Shown here piece by piece: positions 1 through 11,700 of a stretch of 64,000 bases of DNA. Every line of letters begins with the position of its first letter. The first letter of the stretch is position 1. The translations under genes and the position numbers were made by a program. The DNA is from Cinclus cinclus (taxonomy: Eukaryota > Chordata > Aves > Passeriformes > Cinclidae), in NCBI RefSeq assembly GCF_963662255.1, contig NC_085060.1, forward strand, positions 11,741,925-11,805,924, written 5' to 3'. The notes beneath the pieces were generated by a model, which ran no database searches, had not been told where the DNA came from, and saw only the letters and a program-made list of their open reading frames with translations.

Positions 1-342
1 CACCGCGCCCAAAGGAGACAACCCCCGTAGGCGTGCGGGGTGCCGGGGCTCAGCCCCATCGCTGCCGGGAGCCCACTCCCGCGGCCGCGCGGTGCCCGCA
101 CGCACCGCCCCGGAGCCCGGCACCCGCCGCCCGCCCGGCGCCCGCGGAGCCGGCGCGTACACACCCAGCACCGTCCACAAAAACCCTCCGGGAGCGCCGG
201 GCGGCTCTCGCTCCGGCGGGGCAAGGCACCCCCGGCGGCGGCCGGCGCTCCCCTGTCCGCCCCGGCGCGGACGCCGCTGCGCCCCGCGAAAAGCGAAGTT
301 CGGGCGCCTGCGGCGCCGCTCCCGCCTCCCCGGCAAACTTAC

Positions 343-435
343 CGAGCGCGGCTACCGGCTGAACTTTCAGCAGCGCCCCGGCTCAGCCGCGCCGACGGCT
401 TCGCCCATCGCCTCTAGGTGCGGTGCCCGCGCTCC
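343..435 (-). other. Candidate untranslated first exon, leftward transcript
   Basis: Read on the minus strand, the sequence CGCGCTCG|GTAAGTTT is a near-consensus splice donor: the exon ends at 343 and the intron begins at 342, running out of the window. The start near 435 is a guess from the TATA-like element about 30 bp upstream. The exon contains a 13-codon open frame closed by TGA (minus strand 408 to 367), so it would be 5' UTR or non-coding RNA. Together with the plus-strand donor at 959 this suggests head-to-head transcription. The main coding exons would lie to the left of this window. Confidence 0.4.
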
Positions 436-463
436 GCTCCCCGGCGGCTGCGGCGCGGGCCGA

Positions 464-470
464 TATAAAT
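464..470 (+). promoter_or_regulatory. TATA box (TATAAAT)
   Basis: TATAAAT lies inside otherwise GC-rich sequence (context GGGCCGATATAAATCC), where an AT heptamer is unexpected by chance. On the plus strand it would place a start site near 495. Read on the minus strand it gives the weaker ATTTATA, which could serve the leftward transcript starting near 435. Confidence 0.5.
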
Positions 471-710
471 CCACATCGCCGCTGCCGGCGGCTCCCCGGC
501 AGCCCTCCCCGGCAGCCCTCCCCGGCCCCTCCGCTCCGCCGGGGCGACGCGCGGCTGCTGGCGCGGCTCGCCCCGCAGCTGCCCGCGGCGGGAGCTGGCA
601 GCCGAGGCGTCAGGGGACGCGGGGCCGGCGCGGCGCAGCCCCGCCGCTGCCGCCGCTGCCGCTCACCGGCGGGTGTAGTGTCAGCGGCGCCGCTCGCTCT
701 GAGGGTGGGA

Positions 711-760
711 TTTTTTTCTTTTTTTTTTTTTTTTTTTTCCTCTTTTTTTTTTCCCCTTTT
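711..760 (+). repeat. Poly(T)-rich pyrimidine tract in CpG island
   Basis: Fifty consecutive pyrimidines, mostly T in runs of up to about 20, broken by a few C. It sits within the GC-rich promoter and would fall in the 5' UTR of the rightward transcript. Such a tract may exclude nucleosomes or bind polypyrimidine-binding proteins in RNA. Its length is likely to vary between individuals. Confidence 0.8.
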
Positions 761-797
761 CGGCTTCTCCGCGGTTAATGAGCATGCCCGGGAGAGC

Positions 798-808
798 TGC
801 GCAGGCGC
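798..808 (+). promoter_or_regulatory. NRF1-like site
   Basis: TGCGCAGGCGC matches the palindromic NRF1 consensus (YGCGCAYGCGCR) except at one central position. NRF1 sites are frequent in CpG-island promoters. It lies within the putative first exon. Weak evidence on its own. Confidence 0.3.
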
Positions 809-1080
809 CTTGCCCACCGCCGCGCCTCGAGCCGCCCCGCACCGACCGCGGCGGGCGAGGGCTGGGGATGGCGAGGGAGGGACCGGGCAGCGCGGGCTGA
901 GCCGCCCCCGCCCGAGGCAGTGGGAGATTCGGGCAGAGTTCGGGAAGTCTGCGGGAAGGTGAGGCGGCTGCGCTCTCCTGAGGGAGGGATGCTGCCCGGC
1001 TCCGCCGGGATCCGCCGCCCGTCCCGGGGAAGGGGAGGAAAGAAAGCCCCACCGGCGGGCCTCTGCCTTGGGATGTAGCG

Positions 1081-3676
1081 CAGAACACCTTCTAAATAAT
1101 TTACCTTGCTCAGGAAATTGTACCGATAGTGGAATCTAGGCTTGGGAGAGGGACGCTGATTTCTACAAGGTGCTTCAGCAGGTTTCCTTTCGCGATCTGA
1201 GTTTATTAAGGTGGTGATCTCCTGTGGTCACCTCCATTAACAGTCCCGCGTCTTGGTGGAGGGGAACTTAATCAGCTGGTGATGATCTCTATAACTTCAT
1301 CATTTCTACACTGTTTATCCTCAAGAGGACATACAAGGCGTAAAAGTGATGACCACCTGCTCTTTTCGCAACAGCTAATTCTGCATCAGCATTTAATTTT
1401 GTAAAAAAATTATTGTGCCGAAGAAACCCAAGAACTGGAAAAGGTGTGCCTGTGAGGCTGGACCTGGCTCATCAGTCTGTTGCTATCCTGGTCTATGTTC
1501 ACATGGATACTCTGTACACATATTTACCAATTCGCAAAAATCACTGCCATTATTTATGTCATTTAGCTTGTGCATTCAGTCCCAGGAAAACACTGGGAAA
1601 AAGAGTCCAATTCACTATTGCTGTAACTTCTTTGTAAGTTTCTGCATAGACCACCCAGAGTGGAGACCTTTTGTTTACTCTCTACTATGCCCCAGAACAT
1701 ACTTCATTCAGACAGTTAGTTTATGTTCTTCACTTAAGTATTTGGGGAAAATAACATCTTGAAGATACCTATATAATACCTTGCAATGCACAAGTAAAAA
1801 ATAATAAATTGGGTAAAATCATCTGTTATTACATTGCTTTCATAGGAAGCCCTAAAAACCCAGAAGTAACCAAATCTATTTCTCATGAATCTTGAAGCCA
1901 TTCAACAATCTTCACCATTAACTATTTCTAAAGGTTAATTATTTTAAGCCAAAACGGTCCTCTCAAATTTATGATTTAGTGCTGGTATCTAGAGTAATTC
2001 TTCAGCAGTATAGATCAGTCTGAGCTCTTCTGAGCCTAAAGTAAAAGGTAAATTTTCCTTCCCAGTAGACGTGGTTGTTTTGGTTTCTTCTCTCTCTGGA
2101 TAGACTTTAACATTTGTTTTTCATTAACACAAAAATTAGACACCATGGATTGAAAATGGAAATAACTCAAAAACCAAAGAAAGGAAAAGGTCTGGAATGA
2201 AGTCATCATGTTAGTCACAGAAAAATAAACCAAGATAGCTGACCCATCTAGAGTCCAGGTTTTAAGATTTAAGTCACTAAATAAATGACTCTGTTATGGG
2301 CAGACAAAGAACACAAATTAATAATTCTTCTTCTTGGAATCCTATGGAATTGCCAGTTGTGGTCATTAACATATAGTAGTCATAAAAAGATGGTAGCCTC
2401 ATCAAGGGAAGGCATAAAAAGGTAACCACTGGAGGTGGAGGTTTAATTCCACCTTTGCCTCTTCAGCCACTGCTGAGGTAAATGAAACAAACTAGAAAAA
2501 CTCAACAGTGGAAAATTGTTGCCAGGTATCAAGTGGAGTGCCTGGTGTGTAGTGTGTGTATATACATACATACATATATTTCAGATGCCCATGGATGTTC
2601 CCTAGTGAATTGGGGTTAGGGAAACTCAGAAGGTCTGCTTGGAGAGCCACACAGCTACTATGTATTATTCCATGAGAAAGATGCAGAAGCAAGTGAGGAA
2701 TTTCAAGTGTGTTACAGGCAAACTCCAACAGAAAAAGGAGCAGATCCCAGTGCGAGACAAGACCCGTGGGATAATAAGTGCTTCATTAAGGGGAAATGTT
2801 CCAATAGAAAGAATAGGTACAGATAGAGAGCTTTCCAAGAATCAGGATGGATATTTTTATACCTGGAAACAGGAGTCCTTAAGCACATCAAACCTAAATA
2901 CATTTAGCAAAAAGAATTCTGACCCTCAGATTTCACTGCCAAGCCTGATAAACTACTTTAAAAGAAAGCAGCAAGTAAAATATTGCTAGATATGCTGGCA
3001 CCAAGTGGACTTTTCTTACACATGTAGGTTTATATAGTATTACAGCTCTCTGCAGTAGAGATTTTCTCTGTAAGTAGCAGGGGATGGTATCTCGAGTGCA
3101 AGGGTGCAGCACTTGTCATTGCAGAACGGATGCTAAGGACTGGTTTGACACCTTTTGTCTTGCTCAGGTTCAGATGAGCCTCCTGAGTGAATCATTGTTT
3201 TTACCTGGTGAGTTATGCTGAAGCACTGTTTTTAAATTATTCTCATACCTCCTGTGGGAATAGAGATCATTGCCTGCATTGCAACAATCTCGGTTGAGAC
3301 CTGAGACACAGCTGCTGCTCTCACAGCTGAATAGGAACTTTTCAACCCACCTGGGGTAGGAGATCACCACTCACCAAAGTTCTGTCAGCCTGTGCTTCCG
3401 AGAATGATGCTGAAAATTCCTCTTTGTGCCTATGTTGTTTCAATCAGATGAAGTCCTCAAAAACTTCTCTGAAATTCTGGGGAATTTTCCTAGTTTATAC
3501 TAGATTGCTTTCCTGACAACTGTGAGACATAAGGTACTTCCCTAAGTATTTGAAGTGATTGTTTGATTTGCCATTCATGGAAATTATGCCTTCATACAGT
3601 TAACAGGCTTCAAAAAACAGAGGGAAGAGGTCAGCCAGATCCCACTGCTAAATGCACAAAATACAAGGTTCAACTT
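1081..3676. other. AT-rich non-coding DNA, no gene seen
   Basis: Starts just after the CpG island; probably the beginning of an intron of the rightward transcript. The open frames here (up to 116 codons, the longest at 2639-2989) have no recognisable domain and ordinary AT-rich codon use. A short TATACATACATACATATAT tract lies near 2560-2580. One weak minus-strand exon-like segment at 3249-3326 is listed separately. Confidence 0.6.
3249..3326 (-). other. Weak exon-like segment (acceptor + donor)
   Basis: On the minus strand TTCCTATTCAG precedes position 3326 and GAG|GTATGA follows 3249, enclosing 78 nt that are open in one frame (25 codons, five cysteines, including a CC pair). Length divisible by three fits a skippable coding exon, but an open frame of this size is common by chance and the pyrimidine tract is short. 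No protein family recognised. Confidence 0.12.
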
Positions 3677-4009
3677 CACAGAATCACAGAATAGTTTATT
3701 TTGGAAGGGACCCTTAAAGACCATTTCATTCCAACCCCCCTGTCATGTGCAGGGTCACCTTTCACTAGTCCAGGTTGTTCAGAGCTCCATCCAGTCTGAT
3801 CTTGAACACTCCAGGGCTGGGCATTCACAGCCTCCCCAGGCAAGCTGTGTCAGTGCCTCACCACCCTCACAGCAGAGAAGGTTTTCCTAATACTTCATCT
3901 AAAGCCACCCTCGGGCAGCTTGAAGCCATTCCCCCTTGTCCTGTCACTCCATGTCCTTGTAAAAAGTCTGTCTTACAGCTCTCTTATTGCCCCTTCAGGT
4001 ACTGGAAAG
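3677..4009 (-). mobile_element. CR1 LINE, 3' fragment
   Basis: Read on the plus strand it starts with AGAATCACAGAATAG and TTGGAAGGGACCCTTAAAGA, the reverse complement of a CR1 3' end. It continues through further CR1 landmarks (CAGTGCCTCACCACCCTCAC, AAGCCATTCCCCCTTGTCCT, CTTCAGGTACTGGAAAG). It is about 333 bp, 5'-truncated and moderately diverged. CR1 is the dominant avian LINE and inserts mostly as short 3' pieces. The open frame across it (3775-4083, plus) is antisense to the element and not a gene. Confidence 0.95.
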
Positions 4010-7000
4010 ATTTGTTTTCTTTCTGTCTTTTCAACAGCAAAAGAGAAAACTATTTCAGAAAGGTGATTAAATATTTACCGTGAGTACCTTAAATACTGAT
4101 AGTAAACTACCCAAATATAAAGGGCATTGAGATCCTAGCTGTCTGACCTAAAGTGACAGAAGGAACTGGGTAGCGCTAATAACAGTGCCCTGCACCTTTT
4201 GGAACGAGGAGAAAAATTTTAAGGCCATTAGAGACATTGTCAACCTCTAAAAGGACACTGTTGAAGAAGATCCTGTAGTGTACATCAATATGGGTTCCCA
4301 ACAGTGCTGCACAAGGTTGCATTTTTTTTAAAAAAATACAGGTTTATACTCGATGAAACAAAGGAGACTGATGGTCAGGCAGAGTTTGCACAGTGGTTTT
4401 AGAAAATTTCCATTTTTTAAGATGGTACCTTGCATTAGTCTGATAGAAGTGCACATGAGGTGTGGATGTAAAACATGATCGAAACAGAAGTCTAACTGTC
4501 CCCAATGCAAATTCTCTGTAATGATGCACAAACTGAAGGGTAAAAGAGAATCAGGATCATTTTTTTAATACTTATGAGAATACCATGTCATTATATGTTT
4601 TTCTAGTTATGTGTGTGCTGAAAAGAAAATTGATACATTGCATTAAAATGATGTACAGGCACACAGTCTTGCACTTAGTCTGGGAATATTCAGATTTTTA
4701 AAAGATAAGAAAGGTGAAAGTGGGCTGTGAAAACACCAATCAGAAGTTTTTAATTTCTGGACCAAAAGAAGGAGCCAGAAAGTAGGGGAGGTTGCTATTC
4801 TATTTAATTCACTGAGAGAAGACCTGGATTTTGTGAAGCTAGGCTAAATACACCAAGTGTGGAAAACTGTATTGCACTCCCATATTATTCAGTTCCTGAA
4901 CAGGTTTTGCCCCAGAATTTCTGCTAGAAACTGTACTTCCATACTATTGTATATAGTAGAGCTAAAAGAGAAGTAACTGCAATTTCTGATGGGATATTTC
5001 TTTCCAGAAACTGTACTCCCAGAACCAAATGGATAGAGAGAAGCTGATTTTTTTTTTTTTTGAAAAAGAAATGAAAACTGATGTATTTTCATAGTCAAGT
5101 GGTGAAAAATGTACCAGAAATAGATTTGTTTACAGAACAGTTCCTACCATGCAAAAGACTGAAGGAAGCAGCACTGCCTTGTAGGCTGTTTACAGGCTGT
5201 GAAAAAGGAATCTGAACATGATACTGACTCTCTCTCAAGGCTCTCCATCACTACATGACACTGGTCTCCTTTGTTCCCTTTTTAAATTTTCAAAGAAAAT
5301 AATAGGTTTAACAGTGCCATGTCTCACATTCAGAAAGAACTCCTGCAAATAACTGCAAACCTTCTCACAAAATTCACCTCTAAGGTATCTTTTTCCAAGA
5401 TGCCTACCCAAAAAATCTGCCAATAGTTGGGCTCTTCGTGTGCTGCAGCTGCTGTCTAACACATTGACCAAAAATGCAAGCAAGTCTCCTGATATATTCT
5501 CCTGTACCTGGATATATCGATTCTTCTAAACTTGCAGGAGCAAAAATTATGCATCTCTTCCCACAAATATGGCTCCTTCGTTAACGTGCTCTGGGGAGCA
5601 GAGGGAAGAGCTGCGATTTCCATGCCTGGGGAGGCATGTTCCTGGCTGATTTTCCTAAGCCATGAACACAAGGTGGTGCTGATGCTCCTGGCACCGGGGC
5701 TGATTCGCCACATCCCAGGAAGCCTGACTTGGGTGGTGGTCGCCGATGTGTAGCTGGAATACCAGGTATTTAATTTGCCTTAAGTAAATTATAAGAAATG
5801 CTATATATTAAGAAAAACATTTTGTTTAAAAGTTAAACTCTTATTTGTTTGTTTGTTTTTAATAAACTGGGGGAAAAAAATCCATTTCCAACTGATATAG
5901 AGAACTGTTTTCTTCATTATTTTGGTTTGAACTCCAGAACCCTCCAAACAGATCAGTTGTATATCCCAGCTTTCCTCCAAGACCCAAATAGAAGTGAGTT
6001 CTAGGTCATGAATGAAAAGGAATAAAAGATGTAAGAGCATCCATATATTTTCAGATCTTAAGAAGAAATGAAGAGAAACCCTAAAGTCACACAAGAGAAA
6101 CATGCAAAATGTATAAATAAGTATACTCTCAGGTAATTGGAAGGAGCTGGAGGTATGAAAAGATTAGTTTAAATGCTTTGCTGCCTTTAAAAGGAACTTC
6201 TTTGGTACTGCAGAAAGCTGTACCTAAACTAGAAGATTCGAGAAACCTTTTACTAAGAAAGATGACTATTAAAAAAAAAATTGTTGAAAAATATTCAATT
6301 GAAATGTTTATTCCAAAATATGAATGCATGATAAAAGAGGTTTGAGTCTATCTGCTTGCCCATTAGAGTGGAACTAAGGTACTCTCACTTTTGAAGAGAG
6401 ATTAAACTTCCACATAACAGGGATTGTTTCTTTCCCAAATGAAATAATAAACTTATCATTTCATTGAAAGTTGACAGTGGAGAAGATAAGGAACATAAAA
6501 AAACAAAGGCATATTTGATAGAGCATTTTGGATACATTGTTTCATCAATCTCATGGTTGCTTTGCAGTTTAATTTATTGTATAAATAGGAAATCCTAATC
6601 AGGATCTGTTTTCAAATATATTTTATAAAGACATAAAATCCCTTCTTCCATATTTGTCTTTCAGGTTCATCTGATAAATACATATTATCATGTTAGGGAG
6701 AATTCTGACTCAGAGTTCTGGTTTTTGAGGCCAATGAACATACTTTAGGAAGGATAATCTATCCAGCCTTTCCTGTTCCCTTATATTACATAATAATCCC
6801 CTATGTTCCTGCTGCTTTTCTTCTTTCTTGTATTTTTGCTAATCTCTTATGCTTATGTATTTACTTTTCCCTTAGGAGAGTATACAACAACAAGACCTAA
6901 ATATCTTGATCTCTTCAGCTTGATTAGACATGAAAGTATCTCTGGCCTAATTAAGAAATGTCCTGAAGCAACAGGTAGAATGGAATGAGTTTGAAATCTG

Positions 7001-8037
7001 ATCCTGAGATCATCTTGTCAGACAGTCCTAGTTATTAAAGAAGCCTGGGAAATTGCTACTGTGGAGAAAAAAATAATGCTTAGTATAAATCTCAGTGGAA
7101 GAGATGACTAATTAGAGATAATTATACACAGATTTCTTGCATTAAAAGTGCTTTTAAACATAAACATTCAAATTTTACTTAGACTCCCAAGTGCTTCCTA
7201 GGAGGTAAGCTTGCAAAAAAAAGTCTTTTAAATTATGTTAAATGCTTTTAAAACAAATGGTTTTTAAGAGGCATCTCACTGAAAATTGTGATGCCTTGAT
7301 TTTTTTTACCTTCAGTTTTGTAAGAAACTGCAATAAAATTTATGGCCTAAGCTAGTATCCTAATTGCCCTATAACAAAAGTAATCAAGAGTCATGCTGGA
7401 ATAATTTGCTACTGTTATCTAGCAACTTCTAATATTGTACCCAAAATTCACTTGATAGAAAGACACTGAACTGTCTTTAGAACTGAGGCTGAAACTGTGA
7501 GAAAATTGATGAGTAACTTAAAAAAGGATGCTGTGCTAAAATATATGTTATCTATGAGATAAAACCAGACAAACAAAATCAGAACAGAAATTCAATCCAA
7601 ATGAAACAAACCAAATTACCTAAGACTTAGGATACAATCCATTAGCAAATTTCTGGAATACTTATTGAAAGTTATGAAGGTCAGTGTAGAAGATTGTCAA
7701 GTATCTTCATCCCTTAGCATCACTTACACTGGAGCAAATAGAGAATTTCACTTTTTTCATTTTCGTTTTTTGTATTTGTTAGCAAAATCTCTCAAATTAC
7801 TCCCACAAAAACTGCAGGTTGAAACTGATGGATGTGGGGTTTTTTGAGGTAGTTAATTAAGACACTGTATATCACACAAACATACTGAGGCATATCATGA
7901 ACATATCATTCTCATGCAGGTGTTCAGGAAAATCTATACATACTGGTTTATTTAGGATTCATTGAGAAGGTTTTTAGTCTTTTAAAATATTGTCAATTCA
8001 CGTGGTTCCTTTTGGAAAAACAGTAACACACAGCAAT
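4010..8037. other. AT-rich non-coding DNA, no gene seen
   Basis: No coding exon, RNA gene or recognised transposon. It contains a poly(T) run near 5048-5061 and ordinary AT-rich sequence. Frames up to 100 codons (for example 5801-6103 minus) are low-complexity or unrecognised. A slightly GC-richer patch at about 5570-5755 has a 73-codon frame with no recognisable similarity. Confidence 0.6.
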
Positions 8038-8102
8038 CATCCATCCATCCATCCATCCATCCATCCATCCATCCATCCATCCATCCATCCATCCATCCAT
8101 CC
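8038..8102. repeat. (ATCC)n tetranucleotide microsatellite
   Basis: About 16 essentially perfect units of the ATCC tetranucleotide over 65 bp. No spacers, so not a CRISPR array. Probably polymorphic in length. Confidence 0.97.
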
Positions 8103-8204
8103 AAGATACCTGTCAGGTTCTTTATCTTCTACTGTACACTGATGTCAGAAGAACATATAATGCCTTTATTAACAGCCTGAACAGTGGGCAAGGGCATACA
8201 CTTG

Positions 8205-8780
8205 GTGAGTTTGTGAATAATATCAAGTGGAGGGGGGTGGTCTGTCAGAGCCCAGGGCTCACACGACCCTTAGGAAGTTCAGTCAGGGGTAGCACAAAGT
8301 CCTGCATGTAAGTGCAGAGGAGTCATGTGCCTGTACAGTGCACAGCTGAGGCAGGACAGCAGGAGCACCTGGGGATCCTGAGGAACCATCTGAACAAGAA
8401 TTAGCAAAATATCTCTGAAAGACTGTATCCAGCAGGTAGGGGAGGTCGTGCTGTGCCTCTCTGTGGGATGTCTGAGTCCACACCTGACAGATGGTTTAGA
8501 GTTCCCCTAGTACAAGACAGACAGCAACTTTCTGGAATGAGTTCAGCAGGATGGGACAGAAAAAAAGGCAACAGGTACACATGAGAAATTCCAACTAGGT
8601 ATTATGAGAAATGTTTTCAAATTTCTCATGTGAGTGTTTTCATTTCATGGAAATACTAGAGCATGTTGCCTGGAGGGGTCTCATCTTTGGGACTATTCAA
8701 ACGTGAAAGGTCCAGGCTCCAAGTGGTAGTAAGATAAAAAATTTCTTGAGATCCCTTCCAGATTATTTCTTAGTTCTGTT
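8205..8780 (+). mobile_element. CR1 LINE, 3' portion, old and degraded
   Basis: Several stretches line up in order with the CR1 reverse-transcriptase end and 3' UTR. These are GAGTTTGTGAATAATATCAA (8207 onward), AGTCCTGCATGTAAGTGCAG, TATCCAGCAGGTAGGGGAGG, CCCCTAGTACAAGACAGACA, and the 3' UTR part TTGCCTGGAGGGGTCTCATC to GAGATCCCTTCCAGA (8668-8763). The reading frame is broken in many places. It lies just after the ATCC microsatellite. The 3' third is the surest part; the exact 5' limit is uncertain. Confidence 0.8.
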
Positions 8781-11700
8781 ATCGATCACTTATTTTTCAT
8801 TACACCGAAAGAAAACAGGATAAAAATATTTTCATATAAAGCCTTCACAATCACTCTATTTATTACAAACTATTCCTTTTATTTTATTAAACCCATTGTT
8901 CCAATGAGATAAAGTCCTGAATAGCCACAGAAAACACGAAGATATTTTCAGCACTTCACTTAACTTTGAAAAGTGAGATTTGTATCATCGTTGTCCTTCC
9001 AGTCTTTACTACCTTCTAGTTATGGTCATTGGTATCAGCATATATTGAAAGAGATCAGTGATTATAAGTAGGTGAAGAGTTAGATTATGCAGATGGTCAT
9101 AACAAATAGTGAGTGTTTAATCTTTGTGAGAAGTTTTTTAAGGAGCTGTTCCTCAAGTATAAAAATCTCTGGTTTTATAATTAAAATTGGTGCTTCACTA
9201 CTAACCATGTCAATAGTCTGAAGTAAGAGCAAATGTACAAGCTTAATATTCTCACTATTTATCTTCTTTTTCACTCGCTTACCATCAGAACATACTGTCA
9301 GTAGTGATGGAGATTGAGGGTCAATGAAAGCAGAGTGTGGACACCCATGATCATACAAAATACACTGCAATGAAAGTAAACACTGCAGGTTGCTATAAAA
9401 ATGTCCGGAAAAGGCAATGAATTTGCAAGATTTGTCTTGCCAGTAAAAAGTGAAATAAGTAGAATACCATGGCCACATTTGTTCTATAAATGGATTTTTT
9501 AAAGCAGAAAATAATCTTTTTAGAAGTAGTCTTCAAGTCAAAAATGGAATTGGACAGGAATTATTTATCAGACAGACAGTAATAAGCTGTAACTGGAGGG
9601 TGTCTGAGTCTTACAGTGCTATAGCAAGCACATAGACAATTACAGAAATATTCTGATAATTATTAATGCAGTTTGAGGGTGCCAGTTGCAGAAGGCTGGA
9701 TCCCACATTCTGTAGCACATTTTTAACTAAAAGTTATGGGACAGAAACGTTAGTATTCAAGGCTGCTTGCTCTTCTCTGTTAATTTACATTTATATTCTT
9801 AATGTCTAGATTGAGCCTAGGGAAATTTATTTCATTAATGCTAACTTTTACAGAAATCCCAATATGCACAGAAGTTCCTGGATTGCAAGGCTAGTTAGAT
9901 GAGAATGCAGAAGCTAAATGTAATTGCTGGGTGGTTATGATAGTTAAATATGTACTGTCAGTTTTGGTTTCTGAAATCCCTGTAGACATCAACCTACTGT
10001 TCTAAAAAATACAAAGTAACAGAATAATTAATTAAAATATCTTTAAAACAAGCATTTTGAGTTTACACACTTTCTGCAGATATGTTTAAAACTGTTACAG
10101 CACAACAACATTGGTTTTGGTTTTTCAGGAAGAGTTAGATAATTTGATCTGTGAAAAATTAGATAATTTTATCTCTGCTTTTTTTCAGTTTTTGAATGGA
10201 TGGCAAATTACAAATACATGTGCAGCCATTTTAAGAGTCTATATTGGGTCGTGTTCTGGCAGGCTTTTGTGAAGTGCAGCAGTTTTACAATGCTAATGCA
10301 GCATTAATGGGCACCCATTTGCTGGCTTTCATCAGCTCTGAGCAGAAGGTTCTGATGCAACTTCTTTAAAAATAACCCTTTTAGAGATCTGGGTGCAGAA
10401 ATCTTGGTCACCTGCAGAAATCCTTGAATGGATACATATATTTGTCTATGTATGTGTGTATACACAAATAGATAGATATATATGTACACACACATCTGCT
10501 TGGGCAATAATGGGCTCAGGAGGAATACGACTTGATAATTTTGTTACACAGTGATTTAGTGCCCCAGGTCTGCTGGCAATTTCTGCCAGGCACATTACTC
10601 CAAACATGAAGTTCTGAGCTGCCTCAACCCTATGGAAGCTGTGTAATTCATATCCATTAAAAAAAAAAAGCATATTTGCTTTAAGTGATCACAAAATTAT
10701 GTTAATATCCATCTTGCACAGGTAAAACTGCACCACTAAGACAGTAGATAATCATACAGGGAACAAATAAATTGAAAGTGAATATGAAATATGCATGGGG
10801 GATTTATGAAAAAACATGTTTTCTGCAAGGTAATCTCTTATAGAATTTATAGTACTGTATATCACCAAAGAGAGAAACTGGAGAACAGGTTAATAGCTGG
10901 ACTAATTATAAATCCAGGTATATATAACTCAGCATCCTAAACAGGATTACACCCTTCACTTCCAATAAGAAGCTATAAGGGAAATACTCTTTTGGCACCT
11001 CTTGGTCTTTTCTGTAATATTTATTAGTAAACTAGCATTTAATTCATTATTTATACGTTTCTGACACCCATCTCATTTGTTTGATATCTAATTTTTATCA
11101 GTAGTACTTTGTAGACAAGCAGGTACTTCAGGAAAGCAGAATGCATAGTAAATCTTCAATAGCCTTTGGGAAAATGCACTGAGTATGTAACCCTGACTAA
11201 ATAACACATGGGGATATGGGACAGCAAGTTAAACTTACAGTTTTGCTATACTTGAAGTAAATTTTAACGTTTCTGTTATTCATCCTAAGTGCAAAATCTT
11301 TAATTTGGATTTTCACTGTTCAGCAATGGATCAGAAACACAACCATTCTCATGGGAATGAGAACATAAGCAGCAGAGAGTTCCCTCATGCTTCTTTTACC
11401 TAAGGCTTCTTTATGTTGTTTGTGTATTGGGAAGAGGAGAATCAGTGTCAAACAATCGAACACAATGTTTGGTATAAAAACTAATGACTAGATGAAAAAA
11501 TAAAAGTTTATGAATGAGTGAATTATGTACAGTTCTACTGTTTGCAAACTGATAAGCCCACATAGGTGTTTATATATATGTATATATATGCACATACATA
11601 CATAATAGGGAGCCTTAACTTGGTATAGAAATATTATTACCTATCCTGTGGATGTGCATACTGCATAGCAGCTCCCAGAGCTCTTAATTGCGGAATTTGG

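Larger units (their letters stand above)
495..958 (+). other. Candidate untranslated first exon, rightward transcript
   Basis: The 5' limit is inferred from the TATA box at 464 and is only approximate. The 3' limit is a good donor, GGGAAG|GTGAGG, with the intron starting at 959. The exon would carry a 50-nt pyrimidine tract (711-760) and a ten-codon upstream open frame at 868-900 with a good start context (GGGGATGG) and its own TGA stop, so it is probably 5' UTR. No long frame begins here and crosses the donor with recognisable protein sequence. A possible second exon of the same transcript is at 15084-15146. Not confirmed by any transcript data. Confidence 0.4.
1..1080. promoter_or_regulatory. 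CpG island, probable bidirectional promoter
   Basis: Seen: about 1 kb of very GC-rich, CpG-dense sequence with many GC-box-like CCGCCC/GGGCGG cores, changing abruptly near 1080 to AT-rich DNA that continues for 62 kb. It is cut by the left window edge. Known: in birds such islands mark promoters and first exons. Inferred: it serves two divergent transcripts, because good splice donors face outwards on both sides (minus strand at 342, plus strand at 959) with a TATA-like element between them near 464. No conserved protein reads through it. The long open frames here are the by-product of low stop-codon frequency in GC-rich DNA. The gene cannot be named from this window. Confidence 0.85.

Noticed and set aside
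33..962. Long overlapping open frames (up to 228 codons) on both strands in the first kilobase
   Set aside because: Stop codons are rare in very GC-rich DNA. The frames are Pro/Arg/Ala-rich, overlap on both strands, and cross the poly(T) tract as poly-Phe. No domain is recognisable.
2639..2989. 116-codon Lys-rich plus frame
   Set aside because: No domain, no splice signals; consistent with A-rich DNA.
3775..4083. 102-codon plus frame
   Set aside because: Antisense translation of a CR1 3' end.
8038..8102. CRISPR-like regular repeat
   Set aside because: Pure tetranucleotide microsatellite without spacers, in a vertebrate context.
9080..9478. 132-codon minus frame
   Set aside because: Not similar to any protein I recognise; hydrophobic AT-rich composition; no acceptor or donor arrangement that would make it an exon.
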